A model generated the notes under the pieces. That model was not told the origin of the DNA, did not search any database, and worked only from the letters and a program-made list of their open reading frames with translations. A stretch of DNA of 64,000 bases from CAYSQW01 sp964433135 (GTDB lineage Bacteria; Acidobacteriota; Aminicenantia; Aminicenantales; Aminicenantaceae). The stretch is taken from contig CAYSQW010000001.1 in assembly GCA_964433135.1 (NCBI GenBank), positions 254,683-318,682 of the forward strand. The letters run 5' to 3'. Made by a program: the position numbers and the translations under genes. Shown one piece after another: positions 31,486 to 40,384 of the stretch. Numbering within the stretch: the stretch's first letter is position 1; the number at the start of each line of letters is the position of its first letter.

Positions 31486-32196
31486 TTATCCCTCCTGCTT
31501 GAATTGTTCCACCGCGTCTTTGACTGTGCCGCTGATCTCATATCGTGTGGAGATGCCGGCGGCCTGCAGCACTTTCTCGGCGTTGGGCCCGCAGTGGCCT
31601 GTGAGTAAAACGCCGGGATTTTTTTCGGTGATCATCTCAGCGGCTTGGATGCCTGCGCCCTGGTCTGCCCGCTGATGCGGATTCTCCAGGGATTCGAACT
31701 CCATGGTTTCCGGATCTACAAACAGAAAATACGGAGCGCGGCCGAAGCGGGGATCCACATCGGCGTTCAGGTCGGGGCCCGAGGCGCTGAGGCATATCCG
31801 TCTGCCTTCCAAACGTACGGGAGCCGGCTCGGAATCGTGTTCGTCGCAGTCATGTGCGTGGCCGGCATCATGGCTGCAGAGGTCTTTGCCCGCTTCCAAC
31901 TTCCGGGTGATGATTTTTTGGATGACGTCGTCGATCGGTCCTTGAACGCCGATGACGACTTCTATGTTCTTTTGGGCGAAAAGTTGTTGGGCTCTGGGTC
32001 CCATACCGCCGGCGACAATGGCTTGAACCCCTTTCTCGGATAAATACTGGGGAAGAAATCCCGGTTGGTGTCCCGGATTGGGGATCTCCTGCCGGCTTTT
32101 TACCTGGTCTTCTTCAATCTCCACAATTGTATAAGCCGGGCAGCGTCCGAAATGGGCGGACACGAATCCCTGCTCGTTGGCAATGGCAATAATCAT
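31486..32196 (-). CDS. Tandem NifX/NifB-like (dinitrogenase Fe-Mo cofactor fold) protein with metal-binding linker
   Basis: A 236-residue protein with two copies of the NifX/NafY cofactor-binding fold: residues 1-100 (IAIANEQGFVSAHFGRCPAY) and about 135-230 (NADVDPRFGRAPYFLFVD). The linker LCSHDAGHAHDCDEHDSE is dense in His, Cys and Asp and looks metal-binding. The start at 32196 is set by AAGGAG seven bases upstream; a longer open frame upstream is unlikely to be translated. Single-domain relatives carry iron or Fe-Mo cofactors near Mrp-type ATPases in anaerobes. No nif structural genes are present here, so a general iron or Fe-S carrier role is likelier. Confidence 0.85.
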   Translation of the reverse strand: MIIAIANEQGFVSAHFGRCPAYTIVEIEEDQVKSRQEIPNPGHQPGFLPQYLSEKGVQAIVAGGMGPRAQQLFAQKNIEVVIGVQGPIDDVIQKIITRKLEAGKDLCSHDAGHAHDCDEHDSEPAPVRLEGRRICLSASGPDLNADVDPRFGRAPYFLFVDPETMEFESLENPHQRADQGAGIQAAEMITEKNPGVLLTGHCGPNAEKVLQAAGISTRYEISGTVKDAVEQFKQEG

Positions 32197-32209
32197 ACGC
32201 TTCTCCTTT

Positions 32210-32413
32210 TCAGTTCGTTCGCCTGGTGATAACCTTCCGTCCCGGAGCGAAATCTGCCCCTCGTTTTGGGACGGTCTCGGACTCAAGCTCGTGCAAGCTC
32301 CGGCAAACCAACAAGTATACCACGGATAGCGCAGCAGCGGCTACTGCGCCGCGCTCCGTGTTTGAAGGGGCTGCGAGCGGTTTAAAGACTCGATTCACGG
32401 CCATAGGGCTCAT
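32210..32413 (-). CDS. Possible small hypothetical protein between fur and the NifX gene
   Basis: A 67-codon frame whose ATG overlaps the fur stop codon (ATGA) and is preceded by AGGTGA at good spacing. It contains one hydrophobic stretch (AAAALSVVYLLVC). Composition is otherwise unremarkable and I recognise no family. The arrangement suits a coupled gene, but a chance frame is as likely. Confidence 0.25.
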   Translation of the reverse strand: MSPMAVNRVFKPLAAPSNTERGAVAAAALSVVYLLVCRSLHELESETVPKRGADFAPGRKVITRRTN

Positions 32414-32898
32414 CGATTCACCTGCCCCTTTTTCGTGACTTCTTTCTTTGTTTCTCTGCATCTCTCGCAGAGGCCGAAGAATGTGATGTCATGGCTGTCG
32501 ATCCGGAAATCATATTTTCGGGTCAGCATGGCTTCCGTTTTTGCGATCAGGACTTTTTCTTCATCGACGAAATCCCGGTAATCGATGATCCGACCGCAGG
32601 AGGTGCATACCAGGTGATGATGATGGGCCTGGTCAAGAGGCGCTTTATACTCGAAACGGCTTTCTCCGGTTCCGAAAGCCAACCGGTTGATCAGTCCCAT
32701 CCGCACCAAAAGATCCAGGGTGCGGTAAACCGTCGTCAATCCGATCCCGGGATACAACGGGAATAATTCTGCGTGAATTTCCTTGGCGCTCATGTGCTTT
32801 GGGGTTCGGCGCAGCAGATTCAGGGTGGCTTCTCTGGGCGCGGTCCAGCGGCAAAAGTATCCCTTCTTCTGGTGCTTGCTGATGTGATTACCGGACAT
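32410..32898 (-). CDS. fur: Fur-family metal-responsive repressor
   Basis: A 162-residue Fur-superfamily protein: winged-helix part with the recognition segment GIGLTTVYRTLDLLVRMGL near residue 55, HHHHLVCTSCGRIIDY near 93 (regulatory His cluster and first structural zinc CxxC) and the second CERC near 144. The N-terminus is somewhat extended and basic. A near-perfect Fur-type palindrome just upstream indicates autoregulation and an iron-sensing (Fur) rather than zinc (Zur) or peroxide (PerR) role, though Fur and PerR boxes are similar. It heads the minus-strand Fe-S block. Confidence 0.9.
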   Translation of the reverse strand: MSGNHISKHQKKGYFCRWTAPREATLNLLRRTPKHMSAKEIHAELFPLYPGIGLTTVYRTLDLLVRMGLINRLAFGTGESRFEYKAPLDQAHHHHLVCTSCGRIIDYRDFVDEEKVLIAKTEAMLTRKYDFRIDSHDITFFGLCERCRETKKEVTKKGQVNR

Positions 32899-32907
32899 GT
32901 CGTTTTC

Positions 32908-32940
32908 TTTTAATGATAATGAAAATCATTATCATTAAAA
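32908..32940. promoter_or_regulatory. Fur box between fur and queF
   Basis: A perfect 15-bp inverted repeat, TTTTAATGATAATGA (32908-32922) and its complement (32926-32940), with a 3-bp centre, contains the classical GATAATGA-type Fur site. It lies 10 bp upstream of the fur ATG, so it overlaps the fur promoter/leader and would block it in iron-replete cells. The queF promoter begins 39 bp to the other side, so queF is less likely to be controlled. Confidence 0.92.
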
Positions 32941-32978
32941 AATACTCCCGCTGAGAACCTTTGTCAACCCCCGAAGGT

Positions 32979-33007
32979 TTGTCTTTATGGTCGGATTGGT
33001 CTATACT
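32979..33007 (+). promoter_or_regulatory. Promoter of queF
   Basis: TTGTCT (32979-32984) and TATACT (33002-33007) are 17 bp apart, 30 bp upstream of the queF start codon. The ribosome-binding site is GGGAGG. Confidence 0.6.
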
Positions 33008-33036
33008 TCGGGAAAAGTCGATTAGGGAGGCGTCAC

Positions 33037-33438
33037 ATGTCACGGATGTCGGATAAAGAATCCGAGGCGGGGCTTAAGATCAAGCTGCCTGAAATAGAAA
33101 CTTTTGCCAATCAATTCCCCGGATACGAGATTCGGATCGAGATTCCGGAATACACCTCGATCTGCCCCAAGACGGGCCTGCCGGATTTCGGGACGGTGAC
33201 GATTGTGTATGAACCGAATAAGCGGTGCCTGGAATTGAAATCGCTGAAACTGTACATCCTGGCGTATCGAAACATCGGCATTTTTTATGAAAACGCGGTC
33301 AATCGCATTCTCGATGACGTGGTTGACGCCTGCGGCCCGGTATGGGCCCGCGTGACCGGCTCTTTTACCCCCAGGGGAGGGCTGAAATCGATCATCGAGG
33401 CCTGTTATCCCCGGCTGAAATCGAGGTCGGGAGATTAG
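33037..33438 (+). CDS. queF: NADPH-dependent 7-cyano-7-deazaguanine reductase QueF
   Basis: A 133-residue unimodular QueF of the T-fold family. It shows the catalytic cysteine motif TSICPKTGLPDFGTV near residue 45, the NADPH-binding ELKSLKLY near 68 and the late TGSFTPRGGL. It reduces preQ0 to preQ1 in queuosine synthesis. The queCDE genes that make preQ0 lie 10 kb away on the other strand. It has its own promoter and good ribosome-binding site. Confidence 0.95.
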   Translation: MSRMSDKESEAGLKIKLPEIETFANQFPGYEIRIEIPEYTSICPKTGLPDFGTVTIVYEPNKRCLELKSLKLYILAYRNIGIFYENAVNRILDDVVDACGPVWARVTGSFTPRGGLKSIIEACYPRLKSRSGD

Positions 33439-33566
33439 AGCCGTCATCCGTGAAGGGCGAAAGGCCGCCGGGCATCCTTCGGGACCGCCGGATCGGGGAA
33501 TTCCCATGGCCTCTGTTTTGAGGTATGCTCCGCGCTGAATCTGAAATGAAATCAGGAAGCATGACA

Positions 33567-34475
33567 ATGAAACACCAAAAATTCGGGCTCACCGATGTGT
33601 TCATGCTTACGGCCATCGTACTCTGGTCGATCAATTTCCCTCTTGTTAAGATCGCGCTGCGGGAGTTTACGCCTCTTGCGTTCAATGGGATCCGCCTGAC
33701 GTTCGCTTCGCTCGTGCTTTTGCTTTTTCTTCGATTGCGGGGAGAGAACCTGGCTGTTTCCCGGTCGCTTTTCTGGAAATTAACCGGACTCGGTTTATGC
33801 GGAAACACCGCATACCAGATGTTCTTCATTCACGGCCTGAACCATACGACCGCTTCCAATACAGCGATCATCATTGCGCTGGCGCCGGTGATCATCGCGT
33901 TGACCAGCGCCGCCATGAAGCAGGAGACCATCCGTCCTGCCGCCTGGGTTGGGATCCTGATCTCGTTTGTCGGTTTTTATCTCGTCATCACGGGGCGGGA
34001 AGGACATTTACAGCTTTCTTGGTCCCATCTGCGCGGCGACCTGTTGATTTTCATGGGAAACCTGTTCTGGGCCCTTTTCACCGTGTTTTCAAAACCTCTG
34101 CTCGAGGAGATATCGCCACTGAAACTGACGACATGGACGATGACCCTGGGCACTGTTTTTTACCTTCCCTTTTGCGTCGGCGACATGCTTCGGGTACCGG
34201 AGGCGGGAATTTCGGTGGAGGCTTGGGCCGTGCTGTTCTATTCCGGATTTTTCGCCCTGGCCGTCTGCTATGTCATCTGGTACACTTCCGTTCGCAGGGT
34301 GGGAAACAGCAAAACCGCTATTTATGACAATCTGGTCCCTGTTTTTACCATCGTGTTCGCAGGCCTGTTCCTGGCCGAAAGGATTACGGTGATTCAGGGA
34401 TTGGGCGCGGGTGTCATCTTTATCGGCGTTTACCTGGCAAGGTCCGGCTACCGGTGGTTTGATCGTCGGGTTTGA
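33567..34475 (+). CDS. EamA/DMT-superfamily transporter
   Basis: A 302-residue inner-membrane protein with ten predicted helices in two EamA repeats. The first opens with DVFMLTAIVLWSINFPLVK and includes NHTTASNTAIIIALAPVI; the second opens with RGDLLIFMGNLFWALFTV and ends with FAGLFLAERITVIQGLGAG. Such carriers move amino acids, nucleobases or other metabolites; the substrate is unknown. ATG 33567 is chosen because AGGA lies eight bases before it; in-frame ATGs at 33525, 33546 and 33561 are possible. It converges on the GT-C gene. Confidence 0.85.
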   Translation: MKHQKFGLTDVFMLTAIVLWSINFPLVKIALREFTPLAFNGIRLTFASLVLLLFLRLRGENLAVSRSLFWKLTGLGLCGNTAYQMFFIHGLNHTTASNTAIIIALAPVIIALTSAAMKQETIRPAAWVGILISFVGFYLVITGREGHLQLSWSHLRGDLLIFMGNLFWALFTVFSKPLLEEISPLKLTTWTMTLGTVFYLPFCVGDMLRVPEAGISVEAWAVLFYSGFFALAVCYVIWYTSVRRVGNSKTAIYDNLVPVFTIVFAGLFLAERITVIQGLGAGVIFIGVYLARSGYRWFDRRV

Positions 34476-34477
34476 AG

Positions 34478-36427
34478 TCAAAAGCCCCGTTCCGGAAAAA
34501 GATCGAATATCCGCGAGTCGTCGAAATCCTCCAGCCGTGATAAAATGCGCAAAGCGGCTTCTCTTTCTCCGGTGAGAAGATAGCAGGGTGCGAGATGGTT
34601 GAGAATCCTCCGCCTGATCTTGGGTTGTTTTTCTATTTGAAGAGCGGCTTCGAAACAAAATTCCGCGGCCTGCAGCCGTTTGGCGTTCTTGTATTCTCTC
34701 CCTAGGTGCAAGAGGAATGCGACATCTATGCGATCGAAGCGATTCCGCGAGATAAGATCATCCAGAAAAGCGTGGAACTCCGGGGAATAAGCTGTAAAAA
34801 ATTCTTGTGGACGGGAAAGGATGCGGAAGTCCTCTCGGTCTTCTCCCTCCACGGATATCGGCGCCCCGAAAAGCGTTTCACCATCGGCGAGGCTCAGAGG
34901 AACGAGAATCCCTTCTTCCACGGTTCCGGTTAATAGATAGAACGAGCGTTCCGGATGGCAGCGCATGAGCTTTTCCAGTCCGCCATTGCCATAGCCTGCA
35001 AACACCACCCGGTTTTCCAGGCTCGGATCGTTCAGTATGAATCCGGAGCGCCACCAGTATCCGGGAAAATATTCAAACGGATGATAAAGGGATTTCATTA
35101 CGACCACGCTTTTTTCAGGAAGGAGATAATCACGTATCCTCTCGATCGCGCGGGTCGTCCCCTGAAAATCCGCGTCGATCCGCTCGTAATACCACGGAGT
35201 TTCTTGGGGGTGAAGCCAATCGGGCAGTCGAATGCCGAATGCATAGACGGTAAACAGGATGAGAATGAAGGCGCCGATTCCGCGGATCCGTGAGAGGGAA
35301 AGGGAACCGCCTTTCCCCGCCATCCTTTCCGGGATGAGATCCAGTCCACGGGCGCTGAGAAGAACCAAGCCCGGCACGGCCTCGAAGTAGAAGCGCGCGC
35401 CCACCAGGACAGAGGTGGCCCAGTAGAAATAATAACCAATGATCAGAATTCCCCAACAGCCCGCCAGCAGCAGGATGGCTTCGCGGTCGCGCGCGCCGAG
35501 CCGTCCGAAGGCCAGAAGCGGCAACAGCGCCAGGAAAGAGGATAACGGCCAGCCGAAAAGATGGCGGTTCATATCCTTGAGGTGATTCCAGGTGTTTGCG
35601 GCGCCCAGCATGGGGGTATGCTCGAAATCGGTGAATCCGGATCGTCCGAAACCCAATCCGTGGGCTTCGCCGTAGCGGACACTGTATCCCATGCGCAGGG
35701 GATGACCGTTGGTTTTCAGGTTGTACGCCATAAACACGCACATCATGGAAAGGGCCGTTAGTCCCAATACGACGACGGATTTCCAGGCTTCCCTCCTCCG
35801 CGACCACAGGCGGCGGACATAAAAGAGCAGAACCGGAAACGCAACCAGTCCGGCAGAGTAAGGGCGGATGAGAAATCCCATTCCCCAGGCCAGTCCCGCC
35901 GCCAGTGCATTCCCCCACCCTTTTGTTTTCAAGCTACGCAGAATGAAATATAGGAAAAGCAGGAGGAAAAACATGCAGCCGGTATGGGCCATCATGGTCG
36001 AGGACATGAGAAGCATCCAGATTGAAGAGGCTCCCAGGAGTGACGCCAGGACGGCTGTACGGTGTCCGAATAGTTCTCGCCCGACCAGAAAGATCAGGAT
36101 GATCGTCCCGGCTCCAAGAAGAGGATTGATGATCCAGGGAACGCCAAGAAGCAGCCCGATAAGCAGCAGCAGCGGCTGCCCCGGGGGATACTGGCTGTAC
36201 CAGCGGCCGTTGTTGATGATGTGCGGAAACGTGAAAAATTCACCCGCGCAGGGAGACTCCGCCGTGAGACGACCGGTTTTGAAAATCTTGGCCTGGAAAA
36301 GGTATCCGATCTCGTCATTGATATGAGGGATCCCATCCAAAATCCGGGTGGAAAACAAGCCGCAGAACAGGAACACGAAAAGGGCTGCGGCATATACCGG
36401 CCATGAATTGCGGAATTTTTTTCGCAC
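34478..36427 (-). CDS. GT-C family (GT39-like) membrane glycosyltransferase with C-terminal TPR-like part
   Basis: A 649-residue protein with about 11-12 membrane helices in the first 400 residues. The first periplasmic loop carries the acidic motif GIPHINDEIGYLFQA expected for polyprenyl-phosphate-sugar-dependent GT-C enzymes (ArnT/PMT/GT39). GRWYSQYPPGQPLLL follows. The C-terminal 150 residues are soluble and end in a helical repeat-like stretch. It probably transfers a sugar on the periplasmic side during surface-polysaccharide or glycoprotein synthesis. It is the last gene of a minus-strand polysaccharide cluster. Confidence 0.8.
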   Translation of the reverse strand: MRKKFRNSWPVYAAALFVFLFCGLFSTRILDGIPHINDEIGYLFQAKIFKTGRLTAESPCAGEFFTFPHIINNGRWYSQYPPGQPLLLLIGLLLGVPWIINPLLGAGTIILIFLVGRELFGHRTAVLASLLGASSIWMLLMSSTMMAHTGCMFFLLLFLYFILRSLKTKGWGNALAAGLAWGMGFLIRPYSAGLVAFPVLLFYVRRLWSRRREAWKSVVVLGLTALSMMCVFMAYNLKTNGHPLRMGYSVRYGEAHGLGFGRSGFTDFEHTPMLGAANTWNHLKDMNRHLFGWPLSSFLALLPLLAFGRLGARDREAILLLAGCWGILIIGYYFYWATSVLVGARFYFEAVPGLVLLSARGLDLIPERMAGKGGSLSLSRIRGIGAFILILFTVYAFGIRLPDWLHPQETPWYYERIDADFQGTTRAIERIRDYLLPEKSVVVMKSLYHPFEYFPGYWWRSGFILNDPSLENRVVFAGYGNGGLEKLMRCHPERSFYLLTGTVEEGILVPLSLADGETLFGAPISVEGEDREDFRILSRPQEFFTAYSPEFHAFLDDLISRNRFDRIDVAFLLHLGREYKNAKRLQAAEFCFEAALQIEKQPKIRRRILNHLAPCYLLTGEREAALRILSRLEDFDDSRIFDLFPERGF

Positions 36428-36445
36428 TATCGTTATTCCTTTTTA

Positions 36446-37774
36446 TCAGACAATCCTTATATCCAGTTTTCTTTTAGTATAATAATAGAGCAGTCCCATC
36501 GTCAGCAGGAAAGACGCTGAGGTGGCTAGGGCGGCCCCGATTATTCCCATAGATGGGATGAGCAGGGTATTTGCAGCCATATTGAATAAAAGAGTCAAGC
36601 AGGCCCGGTAGAGTTGATACTCCGGGAATCCCGATTGCGTCAGCAAACTTCCACAGATATTGAATCCGGATAAAAGAGTGATGCCGAACAGGAGGATATA
36701 GAAAGGAATGATAACCGAGGAATATACTGTGTCTTGCCAGAAAATCCGAACGATCGGAGGAAAGACGATGACGGCGGCGGCGGCGAGGGGAATAAAGAGA
36801 AAATAGGTATTCCTGATCAACCGCCGAATCAGAAGCGTGAGCTCGGATTTTTTCCCTTCGGAGTACAGTTTGGAGATAACGGGATTGAAGTTAATCCGGA
36901 TGATAAAAGTAAAACTCAACATCCCCCGGGCCGCCGCGGCGGCCAGGCTGTAAACACCGACAGCCTGGTCTGACATGAAAAAGCCGATCATGATGATATC
37001 GACTTTGGCATTGACATCGGAGACGGCTCCCGCCACAAGAGTTTTGCTTCCGAATGCGAGGTGTCTCTTTATCCACGGAAGAAGTTTCCGTATCCTATAT
37101 TCGGGAGTGATCAATCTATTCATATAGGGAGCCAGGCTCAGAAAAAGGATCAATTCGGTTGCCGGGAAGGCTAAAATCGTCGTCTCGAGATTTTTGCCAA
37201 GGAATATCGATGTTAGGATCAAAGTCAACAGCAGGATCCATCTCAAGCTTTGATAAACCGCATAGCTCTTCATCTTTCTTAGGCCGTTTAAAAGCCCCAT
37301 GGAGACTTTGTTCAGAGAGAATAAAGGGAGTCCAATGATGAGGCTTTTCAAAGCGAGGGCGACTTCAGGACTTTTAAAAAAGCCGCTGAAGGAAAGGCGC
37401 AAATGCCAGGCCAGGATGGCAAAGGCGAGAGATGTCAAGGTAACCGAGATATACGCAGCCGAAAGGATATTGTTCAATTCCTTTCCGTTTTCGCTGAATT
37501 CCGCGGAGTATTTTACCACGGAGATATGGATGCCCAAAACCGCGAATATAGCTAGGATGGAATAGATGGAATACGCCTGGCTGAAGATACCCAGCCCGCG
37601 TGAAGTAAAATATGCGCCGATAAAGACGTGGATCAGGATACCGCTGATGCTTAAAAGCCCGAGGCTGACAAAATTCCACAGGACGCCGACAACGAAGTTG
37701 TTATGAAGGAAATCCGATCCCGCCTTAAGAAGTCTCCGGATTCCTGTTTTGGTGAGTCTGCGTCTCATTATCAT
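36446..37774 (-). CDS. Oligosaccharide flippase (Wzx/MVF-like)
   Basis: A 442-residue membrane protein with 12-14 hydrophobic segments and few charges, showing the family pattern GIFSQAYSIYSILAIFAVLGIHISVVKYSAEF and the central SDVNAKVDIIMIGFF. It belongs to the polysaccharide-biosynthesis/MATE-like exporters that flip lipid-linked oligosaccharides across the inner membrane. It is 18 bp upstream of the GT-C gene. The unit it exports cannot be told. Confidence 0.88.
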   Translation of the reverse strand: MIMRRRLTKTGIRRLLKAGSDFLHNNFVVGVLWNFVSLGLLSISGILIHVFIGAYFTSRGLGIFSQAYSIYSILAIFAVLGIHISVVKYSAEFSENGKELNNILSAAYISVTLTSLAFAILAWHLRLSFSGFFKSPEVALALKSLIIGLPLFSLNKVSMGLLNGLRKMKSYAVYQSLRWILLLTLILTSIFLGKNLETTILAFPATELILFLSLAPYMNRLITPEYRIRKLLPWIKRHLAFGSKTLVAGAVSDVNAKVDIIMIGFFMSDQAVGVYSLAAAAARGMLSFTFIIRINFNPVISKLYSEGKKSELTLLIRRLIRNTYFLFIPLAAAAVIVFPPIVRIFWQDTVYSSVIIPFYILLFGITLLSGFNICGSLLTQSGFPEYQLYRACLTLLFNMAANTLLIPSMGIIGAALATSASFLLTMGLLYYYTKRKLDIRIV

Positions 37775-37783
37775 TTTATCGGT

Positions 37784-37948
37784 CTATTTAGACGGCAGCA
37801 GATCTTTTTGCGCTGCGGATAAGGCTCTCCGACAGGTCTCAATCCAATGATGAGCGATACGATCCCATGCAAAGTCATCCAGCCGTGTTCGCACTTTTTG
37901 CCTCTGCGTCGGTTGTTGTGTTCTCTGAAAAAGACCCCTCTTTATACA
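37784..37948 (-). pseudogene. C-terminal remnant resembling a glycosyltransferase
   Basis: Directly after the stop codon of the PaaK-like gene the same frame stays open for 54 codons without a plausible start. Its translation includes RLDDFAWDRIAHHWIETCRR, which looks like the extreme C-terminus of a GT4-type glycosyltransferase. The likely history is deletion of most of a glycosyltransferase gene. It could instead be meaningless open frame; a similarity search is needed to be sure. Confidence 0.4.
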
Positions 37949-39280
37949 TCATGCTCCGTGTTTATCTCCCAATGATGATATAATATATCGTCTTTTTCCG
38001 GACGGCGGAAGCGGGATGGTCTTCGGATACTCGAACCGGATCTCCATGTCGCCGCCGCCTAAGAGGGAAATCTCATCCCTCAATATTTTTTGACCGGGAT
38101 CTTTCCGGTAGCGGTTGTTGACGGCCAATCTGATGACGATCCCGTCCGTCGTATCCTGAACGACCTGGAATTGTTCGATGCCGTCGATTTTTTGGATGAT
38201 GATATTGAAATGGTGGCATAAAAGGTGCCGGCCGGATTTGGTGACGATGATATCGACTTCACGGCCGATGAGTTTCTTTATCCATTTCCAGGACCTTCCG
38301 CATGGGCAGGGGCCGCTGCCCGGAATCCCGATGTCTCCGATGTCGTACCGGATCATCGGCATGGCTGTATTGGTCAGGCTTGTCAGGAGGATGCGGCTGA
38401 GGGGGCCGTCGGGTGTTTCGGTCCCTTCCGGCTCGAATTCCACGTATACGGATGGCAGAAGGTGAAAAGCTCCATGTTCGCATTGGTTGGCAACGGCCAT
38501 GCCCTCTCCGCCGTACATGTCGAATATCCGGCTTTGAAATGCGGTTTCGATGGTTTTGCGGTAATGGGGATACAGTGTATCGCCGGTGCTGACCACCACC
38601 TGGGGGTGGAGAGCGTAACTTGGATTCCGGAGCAGAAAATCCGCCAGAAGATAGATGCCGCCGGCATAGCCTCTTAACATGACCGGCCGAAAACGAACGG
38701 CTTTCTTCATGAATGAATGGAGGAAGTCGTCGTCCAGCTTGTCGATCGGCATGTAGAGACAGTTGAATAATTTGTCCTCCACGCGTTTGGACCATCCCAG
38801 GTTTCCTCGATACTGGAGGCGGACCCAGGGATCGCCGATTTTCCATCCGGCCCAGCTCCAGCCCGAGAACGCTCCCGCGATAAACCAGCTGTGGTGAAAT
38901 TTCGTCTTGTAGTAAACGAAGGGCTCTCCGGTGGAACCGCTGCTGCGGCCGGACATGAATTTTCGCTTGTCCACAGTCCGGTCGAGAACATCGTCTCCGG
39001 CTTTAAGCAGTTGGGTCTTATGTGTTTTCGGGAGTTTCCGCAGATCCGTTAATTTGTCAACATCATGCGGCGATACTCCTTTTCCGTTCCAGAGCTCTCT
39101 GTAAAACGGAACGTGATGATAGGCGTGATCGAGAATTTTTTTCAAGCGGTCGAGCTGAAAGGCTTCGATCCGTTCGGGCGTCCACGTTTCCATATCCTTG
39201 AGCTTGGAAAAAATTTCCAGGACGTTCCATCCGTGTATTCTTTCTCCGAGCCGGAACAAGGTCCTTTTCCACATATTCAA
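37949..39280 (-). CDS. PaaK/CapK-like adenylate-forming enzyme
   Basis: A 443-residue member of the phenylacetate-CoA-ligase-like adenylating family. It shows RKLPKTHKTQL near residue 85, the nucleotide-binding loop SGRSSGSTGEPFVYYKT near 112, MYGGEGMAVANQCEHG near 250 and the RYDIGDIGI motif near 315 followed by CPCGRSW. CapK-type members occur in capsule and O-antigen clusters and are thought to modify sugars or lipids through AMP or CoA esters. The substrate is unknown. Location in the polysaccharide cluster favours the CapK role over aromatic degradation. Confidence 0.82.
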   Translation of the reverse strand: MNMWKRTLFRLGERIHGWNVLEIFSKLKDMETWTPERIEAFQLDRLKKILDHAYHHVPFYRELWNGKGVSPHDVDKLTDLRKLPKTHKTQLLKAGDDVLDRTVDKRKFMSGRSSGSTGEPFVYYKTKFHHSWFIAGAFSGWSWAGWKIGDPWVRLQYRGNLGWSKRVEDKLFNCLYMPIDKLDDDFLHSFMKKAVRFRPVMLRGYAGGIYLLADFLLRNPSYALHPQVVVSTGDTLYPHYRKTIETAFQSRIFDMYGGEGMAVANQCEHGAFHLLPSVYVEFEPEGTETPDGPLSRILLTSLTNTAMPMIRYDIGDIGIPGSGPCPCGRSWKWIKKLIGREVDIIVTKSGRHLLCHHFNIIIQKIDGIEQFQVVQDTTDGIVIRLAVNNRYRKDPGQKILRDEISLLGGGDMEIRFEYPKTIPLPPSGKRRYIISSLGDKHGA

Positions 39281-39343
39281 CTGAAGGCTCCCTTCCCGAA
39301 ATGGAGTAAAGTCCTTTTTTTCGGCGGGTCATGCGTTTGAAAT

Positions 39344-40384
39344 CTATGTTCGATCATTGTCCTGTCCTTGGTATGTGTCGATCAGGTCGACGATCCAGGG
39401 AGTGACGTCGATTTTATCCTCCAGCATCCGGGCGCGCTTATCCGCCCATTCCTTTTTCAGGCTCTTTTTCCCCAGCGTCCGCTGAATGTATTCCATGGCC
39501 GCTTTCTGTTCGGCGAAGGAATGGACCAGCTGGTATTTCTCCTCCAGTTCCATGAGATATCCCAGTGACAGGCTGCTTACGAAAACGGAAGGTGTTCCCA
39601 AAACCGCGGCTTCGGAAGCCATGGTCGCCCCTTCCCCGATATACATGGAGGCGTAGAAGAGAAGGTCGTGGATCTTTTCGGGGCTGACGGTCAATCGGTG
39701 GGGCTCCAGCTCCGGAGGCAAAGGCGCTTCGGAGGAGATGAAAACGTCCCCATGCGCCTTCAATGATGCGACAAGTCTTCTTTTGCCGGACTCGGAGAAT
39801 CCCGCCTGTCCGATGTCGTGACTGGCTCCCCAGGAAACGAACCGCAGAATGAAAAACGGGGAGTCCGGCTGAACATGGAGTTCCTTTAATACCGAAGCAT
39901 CGGGAACGAACTCGTTCGGATGCAGGTAGGCCAGTTCCTGATAGCCGCTGTAGCGGATGTGTTTTTTCCCCATATCACCTTGATAGCAGGAAGGCGTGCA
40001 GATTTTTGTGGCGAAAGGATAGGAAATCAGGTTCTGCATCTTGGCATGTTCCGTGTCATAGAATACGATGCTGGGAATTCGGAGCCATTGTGCAGCGTGG
40101 ACGTTGAAAGTACCCGCAACGCTCAGGATAACCCGCGGATTGAATTTCCGGGCGATCTGCAGCAGCCGCGCTTCGTGGATAAAAAGCTCGCGCAGGAGTC
40201 CGAATTTTCTTTTTGAGGGGCGGGAAAGCAATTTGTATTCCAAACCGTAGCTTTTCAATAGGAGATCGACGCCGTCTTTTTGCCGTGCCGTGATTATGAC
40301 CGAATGTTTGCGCTGCCACGTCATGACGGCATTACGGAAAAAATGGACGTGAGCCGGGTGGCCGATATCGATGAGAATGTTCAT
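39344..40384 (-). CDS. DUF354 family GT-B-fold protein
   Basis: A 346-residue protein opening with MNILIDIGHPAHVHFFRN, the signature of DUF354. It shows the UDP-sugar-type C-domain motif FYASMYIGEGATMASEAAVLGTPSVFVSS near residue 245. DUF354 proteins resemble UDP-GlcNAc 2-epimerases and lipid-A-type glycosyltransferases, and lie in surface-polysaccharide loci. A cytosolic sugar-nucleotide enzyme or glycosyltransferase is likely. The start overlaps the GT2 gene by 4 bp. Confidence 0.85.
   Translation of the reverse strand: MNILIDIGHPAHVHFFRNAVMTWQRKHSVIITARQKDGVDLLLKSYGLEYKLLSRPSKRKFGLLRELFIHEARLLQIARKFNPRVILSVAGTFNVHAAQWLRIPSIVFYDTEHAKMQNLISYPFATKICTPSCYQGDMGKKHIRYSGYQELAYLHPNEFVPDASVLKELHVQPDSPFFILRFVSWGASHDIGQAGFSESGKRRLVASLKAHGDVFISSEAPLPPELEPHRLTVSPEKIHDLLFYASMYIGEGATMASEAAVLGTPSVFVSSLSLGYLMELEEKYQLVHSFAEQKAAMEYIQRTLGKKSLKKEWADKRARMLEDKIDVTPWIVDLIDTYQGQDNDRT

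Noticed and set aside
31486..32196. Evidence for nitrogen fixation from NifX and NifU-like genes
   Set aside because: No nifHDKENB; these folds are common general Fe-S and metal carriers in anaerobes.
32226..32438. Plus-strand frame opposite the fur end
   Set aside because: Opposes the fur 3' end and a coupled candidate gene and has no start signal.
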